From Corinectria fuckeliana (lineage: Eukaryota; Ascomycota; Sordariomycetes; Hypocreales; Nectriaceae), in NCBI GenBank assembly GCA_019137255.1, contig WPDH01000074.1:701905-765904 (forward strand): a stretch of DNA of 64,000 nt, in the 5' to 3' direction. A model generated the notes under the pieces. The model saw only the letters and a program-made list of their open reading frames with translations. It searched no databases and had not been told where the DNA came from. This document shows positions 33,508 to 43,961 of this stretch, in pieces (positions within the stretch are counted from its first letter, which is position 1; every line of letters starts with the position of its first letter). Position numbers and translations under genes: made by a program.

Positions 33508-35139
33508 ATGCGGTATACGGTGGAGTAACGGCACATAGGTACACGATGATAGGGGAATGATACCGACTGGGAAGAAATACACTGCATCCAATAGCAAGTC
33601 AAGCCGTGCATCTAAATCGCTCTCATTTCGATAACTCTTACGGATACGAATTAGTTGGCTTCGGCACATAACTTATGGCAAGGGCTTGGCTTAAAGCATT
33701 TTCTAAGGATAGATCTCGGGGTCCGTTATACTATGTAATGCGCGAAGTTCTGGGGCAGCGGTGGAAAGTCACTGGCATGACTGACACGAGTTACCCCCTG
33801 TTTGACTAAACAGACAGACATGTGAATATGGTATGACTTTATTCTTTTCAGAAATTCGTAACGTTGCGGTATCGAGGCAACGTGGGGATCTGGTTGGCTG
33901 CTAGTCCATGTGTCTACCGGCAGTTGGTATTGGGTTGAAGTTAGTTCTGGGGTTTGGATTGCGAGAACCCTGTCATGATAAGGTCTTTGAACTTGCTGAT
34001 ATTTATGTAGTACATACTCGTGGGGCTTTGTTCGTACAAATCATCATACCTAGACTACCTATCTACGTAGTCTTGCTACATTCCATGGATTGATGCAGAC
34101 TGGTGCAGCATTCTCGCCACAATGGTGTTATGATAGCATAATAGACCTTTTGATGGATGCTCGCTTTTTCTGATTGTGGCTGTGGCTGTGGCTGGCTGTG
34201 ATTATGGTTCCCAACGGTGAGATCAAGAAGGCAGCACTACTAGTAGTAAAGTGCGTAGCATATGACGTAGCTGCTTGCGGTCTCCTTCATTAAACCTCGG
34301 GAAGAAGTAAAAGTATGTTTCTACACAGCCCGGCATCAACACCAATCTTGCTTCTTGTTGCAACCACTGCGGCGTCTTCTACTCTACACCTCTCATCCCC
34401 TCACGTGGCCATCCGATAATACCCGGATGGAGGGGAAGGGCATGGCATTGCATTGCATTCTCACCACCACACCTCACACAACAACAACAACGCCTTGAAC
34501 GCATCGCTCAAGTCGTACGAAGCAATGCGGTGCGGGATTTCAAGGGAATGCTCCGAAAGCCTAGCCCCAAGAGGAACCCGAAAACACCAAGCCTTTTAGC
34601 GGCGCCGCCTTGCATTGGGCGCATGCAGTCGTCCCACGGGCACCCCATTCCCCGCACTCACGCGGTTAGCTTCAACGAGAACTTGGGAGCCCCATTGGAC
34701 TGACCTCACGCAGGCTGCGCAGTCATCTTTGCCAAGGAGAGCTCCCCCCTCACCGCGAGGGACGCCCCCTCTTTGCGCGCGCTGCCCTCCTATGACGGAG
34801 AGAGGAGAGAGCGAAGAGGAGGGGACTTGACATGCACACAGCCCCAGAAGCCTCCATGCGCCTGCAGGCCATCCACGACCTCCCTCGGTCGGTGAGCTCA
34901 CAGCGGACACCCAGCGGACACTGCGCTCTATTCTGTGGGGTCTTTTCGAGACTGTTGCGAGGGAGCCTATCAGCTCCGGGAGATGGCATCCTCGTGACTG
35001 CTTGGCGGCAGAGAGACGCACCCAAGCACCGTTGGCGACAATTGTGGCTTGAGCCGTGGTGGGATCGCCAAGGGACCATGCTCGCCATCGACGGCCTCGG
35101 TCCCATCATGGCTCGATTGGCAGCCCCCCTAGTCTAGAG
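33508..35139. other. Intergenic region upstream of the K+ transporter
   Basis: About 1.6 kb after the Cyk3-like gene. It contains GGCTGT repeats near 34175-34200, a CATTGCATTGCATT run near 34446 and a TACTAGTA palindrome near 34240. A GC-rich block at 34600-35100 has open frames but no family resemblance. The right end is the transporter promoter. Confidence 0.55.
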
Positions 35140-35145
35140 TATAAA
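35140..35145 (+). promoter_or_regulatory. TATA box of the KUP gene
   Basis: TATAAA lies 80 bp before the transporter start codon, followed by a short leader. It is the clearest TATA element in the window and suggests a regulated promoter. Confidence 0.5.
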
Positions 35146-35224
35146 GCCCGACACCCCAGGATTTAGTGGCCTTTAGACTGTGTCTTTCAGCCTCACCAAG
35201 TGGCCTATAACGAACGACTTCGAA

Positions 35225-37665
35225 ATGGGATTTCCACTCGATGACCGAGATGACACGATAGAGACGAGGGCCGGCATTGTTGACGATGATGATGCCGCCT
35301 CTACAGCCCCGACCGACCCGGATGTTCGCGACCTTCATGACCAGGAAAAGGCCCAGCAAATTGAACACGAGGATCTAAATCGAAATAACAAGCAGGTACA
35401 TAGGTCGTCCGTCCGCCCTGCACACGATAACCATGGCTAACGCGTCAAAGACGTACAGGGGCCTTCTCCTCCTATGGCTCGCCTGGCAGAGCACTGGTGT
35501 CGTTTACGGCGACATTGGCACCAGCCCCCTCTATGTGTACAGCTCGACATTTACTAGCCAGCCGTCGTGGAATGACCTTGTTGGGGCCCTCTCCATCATC
35601 ATCTGGTCCCTCACCCTCATCGTCACTCTTAAGTATTGCTTTATCGTGCTCTCCGCCGATGACGATGGCCAGGGAGGCACCTTTGCCGTCTACTCGCTCC
35701 TTGCTCGCTATGCCAACATCGTCGGCACCGATCCCAACTTTCCCGAAAGGATCATGATCCGCCTGGAACGGGAAGTAGGCGCAGCCGAGCTACCCCCAGC
35801 CGGGAGGATTGTCCGGGATTTCCTAGAGAGAAGCACAGCAGCAAAGGCAATACTCAAGATTGTTGGCGTTCTAGGCGTCTCCATGGTTGTCGCCGACAGC
35901 GTCCTCACTCCGGCCCAGTCCGTCCTGGGTGCCATCCAGGGCATCCAAGTCGTCCGCCCCGATTTAGGAAGAGACGCCATTGTCGGCATCAGCTGCGGAA
36001 TTCTGGTCCTCCTCTTCCTGCTCCAACCTCTCGGCACGTCCAAGATTGGCACTGCATTCGCCCCCGTCGTCGTCGTTTGGCTCCTTTACAATCTGGGCAT
36101 TGGCATCTATAATCTAGCTCTATATGACCACACCGTGCTCAAGGCATTCAGCCCTCACTATTCTTTCACATACCTTATTCGAAACGGCTCGGATGGCTGG
36201 AAGTCCCTGGGCGGCCTGCTCCTCGCCTTCACCGGTGTCGAATCGCTTTTCGCAGATCTTGGAGCCTTCGGCCAACGCGCCATCCAGCTCTCCTGGCTTT
36301 GTTTGGCATTCCCGTGCTTGCTCATCACCTACGCCGGCCAGGCAGCCTTCATCTCCCAAGACGAGACCGGCACCGCCTTCACCAACCCATTTTTCTATAC
36401 CTTGCCGGGTGGAACTTTCTACTTCAGCATCGTCATTGCTGTGCTGGCTGCGATAGTCGCGAGCCAGGCCTTGATTACGAGCTCGTTCCAGCTCATCTCA
36501 CAGCTCATGAGGTTGAGCTACTTCCCACACATCAAGACAGTCCACACGAGCCGTCGGTTTCACGATCAAATCTACATGCCCTTTGCGAACTTGCTTCTAA
36601 TGGTTGGCTGCGTTATCGTCACAGCCGTGTACAACAATGTAAGTCACCAAACTCCTTCTACAATGGCGTGGTTCTAATGGGTCTATCCAGACAACCAGCC
36701 TAGGCCATGCGTACGGTGCATGCGTCATAATCGTCACTTTTATCACGACTTGCTTAGTGTCCTTAGTGGCGCTCATCATTTGGCGCGTCCAGTCACTCAT
36801 TGTCTTGTTTGTGTTCCTCTTATTCATCTTGCTCGACGGTGTCTATCTGTCTGCAGCGCTGAACAAGGTGCCGGACGGTGCCTGGTTCGCCCTCGTGTTG
36901 TCTTTCATTCTCTCTACCATCTTCATTCTTTGGAGATGGGGCAAGGAGCAGCAATGGAAAGCAGAAATGAAAGACGTAATAGATCCATCTGATCTGCTTC
37001 TCATGTCCCGCAACAACTCTATTGGCCGTGGCACAATCGACAGCCCAGTTCGCCTGAGGCTCGCACCGGAGTTTGGCGGTGGCCATCTTACTCCAGCCCC
37101 AGGACTCGGCATCTTTTTCGACAAGGTCGGTGGCAGCGGTGACCATATTCCAAAAGTGTTCACCCAGTTCATCCGCAAATTTCAGACGCGACCACAAGTC
37201 ATCGTCTTCTTCCACATGCGCTCTCTCTCACAGCCGACTGTGCCAGCCGATCAGCGATTCGTCATTACCCGTGTCACATCCAAAATACCATCCTGCTACC
37301 GCATCGCTCTCCGTCACGGCTACATGGACGATGTCCTCACCCCTGACTTGGCACGCATCATTGTGGCGGAACTCATGATGTTCATCACACGAGGCCCGGG
37401 CAACGCGAACGAGGCTTCGATGCCACCAGATGTACGCGATGAGCTAGATGCTCTCCGCGGCGCACGAAGCGCGCAGACGGTGTACCTCATGGGCAAGCAG
37501 ACTATGCGCGTGCAGCGGAGACCGAGAAAGACCATCGGAAATCTTGCTCGACGTCTCGCGCTCGAGGCCTTCTTGTGGATTCGGGAAAACACGCGGACCA
37601 AGTTGGCCAACCTAGACATTGATCCGGATGACCTCGTTGAGATTGGCTTTGTGAAGGAAATCTAG
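35225..37665 (+). CDS. HAK1: KUP/HAK-family high-affinity potassium transporter
   Basis: Plasma-membrane K+ uptake, probably H+-coupled, as for Neurospora HAK1 and Schwanniomyces HAK1. Three exons, 35225-35395, 35451-36638 and 36691-37665, all phase 0, give 777 residues. The 55-bp intron 1 (GTACAT donor, GCTAAC branch, AAAG acceptor) joins NNKQ to TYRG. The 52-bp intron 2 has a GTAAGT donor. The cytoplasmic N-terminus (1-57) is acidic. The signature GVVYGDIGTSPLYVYSSTF opens the first membrane helix. The 12-helix core runs to about residue 500 (VVADSVLTPAQSVLGAI, GVESLFADLGAFG, YAGQAAF), followed by a soluble C-terminal domain with PQVIVFFHMRSLSQPTVP. The start at 35225 is the first in-frame Met. 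It ends 363 bp from the convergent MFS gene. Confidence 0.95.
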
Positions 37666-38028
37666 CGGAGTAGATTTACTTGTGATTATTTGGTAAGATA
37701 TGGAGTTCTAAGCGCCTTTCATACGATTTGAGAGATCGGAATATTGGGAAAGACGACCCTGGGCAACTTGATTTACGACACTTTACGAAACAGAAACGTT
37801 CCCTCCTAGATCTTATAACGGGGATATTTGCTTACATAGTAATCACAATAGGTGCTGTAAAACCGAATGCAAGGATATAGTGTCATCTAAGGGTGGATTC
37901 CTCTTTGTAAAACTTACGCATGTATTATTATTCTTTGATTCTACCGCCAACATGTAAAGCAAGAAACTTTTCCAAAGATACCAATGCCAAACCAGACCCA
38001 TTACATCGTACAGCTCGGTCCACCCTTC
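37666..38028. other. Convergent 3' spacer KUP / MFS
   Basis: 363 bp, AT-rich, between the two stop codons. It probably holds both 3' UTRs and polyadenylation signals. No gene is seen. Confidence 0.6.
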
Positions 38029-39836
38029 CTACAGCTTGAGCTTCTCACTCTTGCGAATCCGACCACCAAACTTGTAGATGAGGGCGGGAATCGGGATGAG
38101 AGCTATGGCGATGAAGCCCAGAAGGGAGTTGCCCCAGCCGACGCCGAGGGAGTCGTACATCTGGGGCCCGGCGAGGGGAAGGAAGGCGGCGACGACGCTG
38201 CGCATGACGGAGAAGGCGGCGAGGGCGCTCGCGGCGTACTGGGCGTAGGCGTCGATCAGGTAGGCCTGGATGGGCAGCCAGATGCCGACGATGCCGAGGC
38301 CGAAGGGGATGAGGCCGATGACGGGGACGATCCAGTGGACGGCGCGGTCGGCGGCCCAGCCGTACCAGAAGAAGGTGATGGGGAGCAGGAAGGCGAAGTA
38401 GATGCAGTCCGGGAGGCGCATCTCGGGCTCGTAGACGCCGCCGTTGGCCTTGGTCATGCGGACGACGGTCTTGTCGGAGAGGGTGGAGAAGACGCCGAGG
38501 CCGACCATGTAGCCGATGAGCAGCGTCAGGTAGACGAGGCCGGTGATGCCGACGGACCAGCCGTAGCTGCCCTGGAAGATCATGGGGATGGTGTTGAAGA
38601 GGAGGTACAGGCAGCCGTAGGCGAAGGCGATGTAGAGCGAGACGCTGAAGACGATGGCGGAGCCGAAGAGCAGGCGGATGGGGCGCGTCAGGCCGTTGAG
38701 GATGATGCGGCGCCGGGGCAGGACGGGGGCGGCCGGGTCGACGTAGCAGCTGCGGAGGTCCGGGCGGTTGAGCTCCTTGCGGAGGCGGTCCGTCTTGCGG
38801 CGGATGAGGACCTGGTGGTTGGTCTCGCGGTTGAGGAAGACCATGGCGCAGACGACGATGGTGGCGGGGATGAAGGTGATCCAGTTGACCCAGCGCCAGC
38901 CGATGGTCTCGGAGACGAAGCCGCCGATGACGGGGGCGCACGAGGGGCCGAACATGGGGCCGAGCATCCAGATGGTCATGGCGCGGCCGCGCTCGCTGAT
39001 GGGGAACAGGTCGGCGATGATGGCGCCGCCAATGGTCTGGCAGGCGGAGCCGCCCAGGCCGCACATGAAGCGGAAGAAGATGAGGGCGCCGAGGGACGGG
39101 GCGAGGGCGCAGCCGATGAGCCAGACGCAGAAGAAGGCGTTGGCGCTGACGATGACGACGTTGCGGCCGTAGATCTCGGATAGGGGCGAGAGGAAGAGAG
39201 GGCCGACGGCGTAGCCGAGGAGGAAGATGCTGACGGGCATGGCGGCCATGGTGACGCTGGGCTCGTTGAAGTCCTTGGCGACGAAGCTGATGGCCGGGGC
39301 GAGGATAGACGAGGCGAAGGGCGTCATGAAGGTGATGCTGGAGAGCAGGCTGGTGATGAACCACTTGCGGGCCGGGGAGAAGTTGAGAGGGTGCTCGGGA
39401 TCGTGCTGGCTCTCCCAGCCGACGACGCCTTGGTCGAGATCCATGACGGGGTGGACTGGAGGAGGCAGCTTCTCCTTTGTTTTGCTCCTGGAGAGGCGGC
39501 TGAGGATGCTGCGGTGTGTCTTGCGACTGACGTTGGTTCTCCTAGTTTCCACTCGTTCAATCTCTATCTCGTCCTTCAAAGGGAGTCAGTATTTCGTGAG
39601 TTGGCAGGAGCTTCTCTGACCAGAGTTGGGGTTTTCACCTCCTGGGCCTCGATATCAAAGTCCTCCTCGGGCGACTCGCTGCGGTGCTGTTTCTCGTCGC
39701 TATCATTTCTCTTTTCAGAGCTGCCAGACACGGGCAGAACGGTAGGATCCTTGTCTCCCACTACAGTAGCAGCATCGGTGTCCTCGCCAGAGGGAACACT
39801 AAAGGCCTTTTCGTCGTCATTGTTGTGAGAATCCAT
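38029..39836 (-). CDS. MFS drug:H+ antiporter, DHA1 family
   Basis: Probable plasma-membrane proton antiporter exporting drugs, metabolites or polyamines; substrate not predictable. Two minus-strand exons, 39836-39639 and 39573-38029, are separated by a 65-bp intron (GTGAAA donor, CTGACT branch, TTGAAG acceptor), giving 580 residues. A hydrophilic, acidic N-terminal tail occupies residues 1-130. Twelve predicted membrane helices follow, with motif A (GPLFLSPLSEIYGRNVV) and the DHA1 motif C region (GPMFGPSCAPVIGGF). A cytoplasmic loop lies between helices 6 and 7 (NRETNHQVLIRRKTDRLRKE). It ends in a basic tail. Exon 2 uses almost only C/G-ending codons, so long accidental frames are open on both strands across it. 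Exon 1 does not share that bias. The neighbouring genes give no hint of a biosynthetic cluster. Confidence 0.93.
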
Positions 39837-41672
39837 GGTGAAACTAAGGTGGTGAGTAGAGAGGTGAGAGGCGGGAGGTGGCGGACGGGTGGGTGAGTGG
39901 TTGGCGTGGTGGTAACTCCGGATTCTTGGCAATCTTCAACGGCGTCCAGGTTGGGGCAATGGAAATTAAGATGGCCAAAGACGACGTGCTTTATTCTCTT
40001 AAATGGGAATGTTTGAAACTCATTGGAACGAGAGTCGAGTTCCCAGCGGCATGGTTGAAAAGGGTGTCGTTGCGGGTGAGATAAAGGTCGGAGAGAGAAG
40101 AGGAGGAAGACGAGGCGAGGTGAGGGATTGGGGGGAACACAGTCACTGATTAGTTAGTTAAGCAGGGGTTTGCTGGGCTCGGCCGAAGGACTGAGCAACC
40201 ATAAGCAGTCTCGTTGTCTAGCACTGGCAAGTCAAAGATCTCCCGGGTAATGCAAACCGGGGACGGAAGTCAGATTATCTCCACTTATCTCCGGGTGGGT
40301 GGGTTTAGCATGGCTTTACCCATGCCGTTTGCTTATTCATGTTGCCCCATCCCATGCATGCCGTGAGATTTGGGGAAGCATTTTAGCTCCCCGGTCGAAG
40401 GATGAAAAAAGAGGGGAGCGCCCTACGTCCATGTCCGCGAAAGGCGCGCCTGTGTTGAGCCATCATGGCCACGGTCACCCCCACAACAAGACGGTCTTTG
40501 GGAGTGGCGTAAGCTAGTCAGTTGTGCATGCACGAAACTAGTTTTCTCCCATGGGATTTCCGCGGAAGGCCTGTTTCGGGACCGGATTCGGCGTAGATCG
40601 AGGAAGAAGGGAACGGAGAAGAAGAGTCATCAGCCGTCTCTCGGGTGTGGTTCATCGGTTGGCACGGCATGACATGGAGGACCCCAGAGCGGCTTAGCTC
40701 CGGCTGACATGCATGGGAGGGGGACAAAAGAAAGACGTCGATCTTGCTTCTTCTTGACGAGGCAAGCCTGCAGAAAGGCGGGATGGTCGTCGCCGGCCTG
40801 TTGACCGACAAAAGGCTTCGGTTGTCGGTTCCACGCAGCCCGGAGGAAGCCCCGGCGTCGAGAAGGAACAAGAGCAACAAGAAGAAATAGTCTCCTCCGT
40901 GATTGATCAAGCTGTTTGCTTCGGGTGCTGTCGGCTTCTGTGTGAGCACTGCGGCTGCCTCCGTGTCTCACCTGAACGACTGGACCGGCTCGCCTGGTGC
41001 GTAGGACGAATGATCTCATGCCCGCCTTGTGCTTCCATGACCTGCCCCCCGCCCTTTTCGCACTCGCGCGTAATACACGAGTAAGCACCAGAACCGGAAC
41101 AATATAAACAAAAAAAAATCCCGGGGAGATGAAAGGCCAAGCCAGTGTTGCGCCAGTGGATGAGTGAGTTCCGCCCTGTTGGTGGAGGGGAAAGTGGAGG
41201 AGGTTCATTCGGCCGATTGATGATGAGGTACATACGGAGTATAGTTAGAGCTATGCGGGTGGCACGTGCTTCCGCGACACGGCCTCCACATCCCGGCCCC
41301 GATTCCGTCGTGCAACAACGTGTCACCAATTCACCATCCAATAGAGTCTATCATTCCCACCTTCAACTTCCTGCGCGCCCAACTCCAAAATCGTCAACTG
41401 CTCCGCCGCTCGCCTCGCTTCCGCGAAGTACGAAGTACACTCGCACGAAAACCTGCAATTCCTCAGAGAATCCCCGCCCGATCTAAACCGCCCCCCCCCC
41501 CNNCAAAACCCCCCCCCCCCCCCCCCCCCCTTCGCGAAACCGCCCCTCCTTCGAAAGCCCCTCCTCTCATGATGCGCCCTCGAACCACCATCTAAACTTC
41601 AAACTCCGTGTGTCTAGGCCTCCACTCAACCTCACTCCACCCTGGCAGCTCTCCCCGTCCCGCCCATCCATC
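39837..41672. promoter_or_regulatory. Divergent MFS / ALG7 spacer
   Basis: 1836 bp containing both promoters. Features seen are a TATAAACAAAAAAAAA stretch near 41103, TACATACGGAGTATAG near 41230, GAAGTACGAAGTACAC near 41424, and a C-rich tract with two undetermined bases at 41491-41530 in the ALG7 leader. Minus-strand open frames near 40518-41341 resemble nothing known to me. Confidence 0.55.
41491..41530. repeat. Poly-C tract containing two N
   Basis: Eleven C, NN at 41502-41503, CAAAA, then about 22 C. It lies 140 bp before the ALG7 start. The ambiguity marks an assembly or base-calling problem, so the real length is unknown. Confidence 0.9.
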
Positions 41673-43167
41673 ATGACGGTCGCATCGCCAACCTCGCTCT
41701 CCCGCCCGGAGGTCCTCTCCCTCCTCTCCCTCTCCGGCGCGTCCGTCGCCGTCCTCGCAAGCACCTTCCAGGGCGACGGCGAGCCCCTCATCGCCTCTCT
41801 CTCCCTCTCCCTCCTCGCCTTCTGCCTCTGCTGCGCCATGATCCGCTGGCTCGGGCCGACCTTCATGCGCGCCGGCTTCCGCGGCCGCGACATGAGCAAG
41901 CTGCACAAGCCCGAGATCCCAGAGTGCATGGGCGCCATCTGCGCGGCCGTCTACCTCATCACCATCATCGTCTTCATCCCCTTCCCCTTCTACAAGGATA
42001 TCGTGGCCGCAACTAGCGGTGGAGGAAACCGTGATGTGGTTGTCAAGCTGGAGGAGGTCAATCAGGGACGCTTCCTGCATCGCTTCCCGCACAACAAGGT
42101 ATGGCCATCTGTCTGGCTCCCCGCGTCTGTTTGACCGCTGCGAATTGCTCGACGACTGCTTGCTAACTCCTCCCCCTCCCCTCCAGCTCGCATCATACCT
42201 AAGCGCCATCATCTCGCTCCAGACCATCGCCCTTCTCGGCATCGGCGACGACCTCTTTGACATCCGCTGGCGTCACAAGTGGTGGATCCCTGGCCTCGCC
42301 TCCATCCCCCTCCTCGTCGTCTACTTTGTCGACTTCGACGTTACGTCTATCGTGATCCCCGTTCAGCTCCAGCCCTACCTCGGCGAGCTCTTCGACCTCG
42401 GCGCCCTCTACTACGCCTACATGGCCTGCGTCGCCATGTTCTGCCCTCAGAGCATCAACATGCTGGCCGGCATCAATGGCATCGAGGTGTCCCAGTGCGT
42501 CGTCGTCGCCCTCCTCCTCGCCTTCAACGACTGCCTCTACCTCTTCACCCCCTACCCCCACCCGGCCACCGACTCCCACCTCTTCTCTCTCTACCTCCTC
42601 CTCCCCTGGATCGGCGTCTCGTGCGCCCTGCTCTACCACAACTGGTACCCCGCCAAGGTCTTCGTCGGCGACACCTACTGCTACTTCTCCGGTATGGTCT
42701 TCGCCGTCGTCGGCATCCTCGGCCACTTCTCCAAGACGCTCGGCCTTCTCCTCGTCCCCCAAATCTTCAACTTCCTCTACTCCTGTCCCCAGATATTCGG
42801 CCTCGTTCCCTGCCCGCGCCACCGCCTCCCCAAATTCAACGCCCGCACCGGCCTTCTCGAGCCCTCCATCACCCCCTGGTCCCCCGAGCGCCAGCCCCGT
42901 CCCCTCGTCGGCGCCGCCTTGCACCTCCTCGCCAAGCTCCGCCTTCTCAAGGCCACCACCGACGCCGACGGCCTCTTCGTCGAGACCAGCAACTTCACCA
43001 TCCTCAATCTGTGGCTCGTCTGGCGCGGGCCTTTGCGTGAGGACCGTCTCGCCTGGGAGGTGACACTCCTCCAGCTTGCAGTGGGCCTCTTTGGCTTGTT
43101 CGCCCGACACCGCCTGGCCTTGTTGGTTTTTAAGGAAGACAACTGGGGCACTGTTCGCCACGGATGA
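41673..43167 (+). CDS. ALG7: UDP-GlcNAc:dolichyl-phosphate GlcNAc-1-phosphotransferase Alg7
   Basis: First step of N-glycan lipid-linked oligosaccharide synthesis on the cytosolic face of the ER: transfer of GlcNAc-1-P from UDP-GlcNAc to dolichyl phosphate; the enzyme is the tunicamycin target. Two exons, 41673-42098 and 42187-43167, flank an 88-bp intron (GTATGG donor, GCTAACTCC branch, CTCCAG acceptor), giving 468 residues. It is a polytopic membrane protein. Conserved elements in order are HKPEIPECMG, LLGIGDDLFDIRWRHKW (acidic, metal-binding), NMLAGINGIEVSQ, WYPAKVFVGDTYCYFSGM and RLPKFNARTG, with ETSNFTILNLWL near the C-terminus. The length fits the family. The start is the first Met of the frame that precedes a hydrophobic helix. 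C-ending codons predominate. Confidence 0.97.
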
Positions 43168-43961
43168 GCCATGACTTTTAACCTGCAAAATAAGAAAAGA
43201 AGACGAAAGACATTCCGTTCTACACATGTATACTAGAGTAGACCAAAGCGCGGAAGCGCTCATCAAGAGTCGCATCACCAGGTGCGAATAGGTACAGCAT
43301 CTGATTAAAAAACGATACCCCCTGGCACAGTTAGCCAATAGAGCAAGCACTTCACACATTCCTAAGGTGGCCATGGCAGTAAGCAGTGGATGTCTAGATC
43401 ATCCATTAAAAAAGTTCATGTTCATCATGTCGAGCCAATCTGCATTGGCTTGGACCTGTGAAAAATTCTGGCCTTGGCAAGAAATATAAGAAAACTGCCA
43501 AAAGCCCACGACAGGGCGGCGTCATCATCTCCTTCCAGTCCTGTGCCACATCCCGTAAACACCCATCCGCTTTCCGAGAGCGAAGGCGACATAAAACATT
43601 GGACTTAACCACTTAAGAGCCACTGACCGTACATGAACATAAATGAATGCTAGCAGGGCAAGACAATGCCAAAGCTCTCTGCTGGCTGCCATGACGGGAT
43701 CTGGTGCGACATACCGAGATCCAAAGTCCGGTTGATCTCTCCACGTTCGCGCGAAATCGCCCATCCCAGTTATCCCGTGTCCGTGTTTCCGTGTGCCTCC
43801 CCAAACGCCAATAACAAGGGTGCCATCCGACGTACCAGCCACTTTATATAATAATAGCAGAACTCCGGGCTTTTGTCCACCCAGTCGGATTACCCCATAA
43901 AACGCAAGAAAACAATCGGAATAGACCGATAAATGAATATACGTACAGACGCTTCGTACAG
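43168..43961. other. Convergent 3' spacer ALG7 / SET3
   Basis: 794 bp with both 3' UTRs. No recognisable gene; the short open frames (for example 43525-43842 minus) have no family resemblance. Confidence 0.55.

Noticed and set aside
37984..39183. Long plus-strand open frame (about 399 codons) across the MFS gene
   Set aside because: It is antisense to a clear 12-helix transporter, has a Gly/Asp/Ala/Glu-rich composition typical of reverse-frame reading of C/G-ending codons, and resembles no family.
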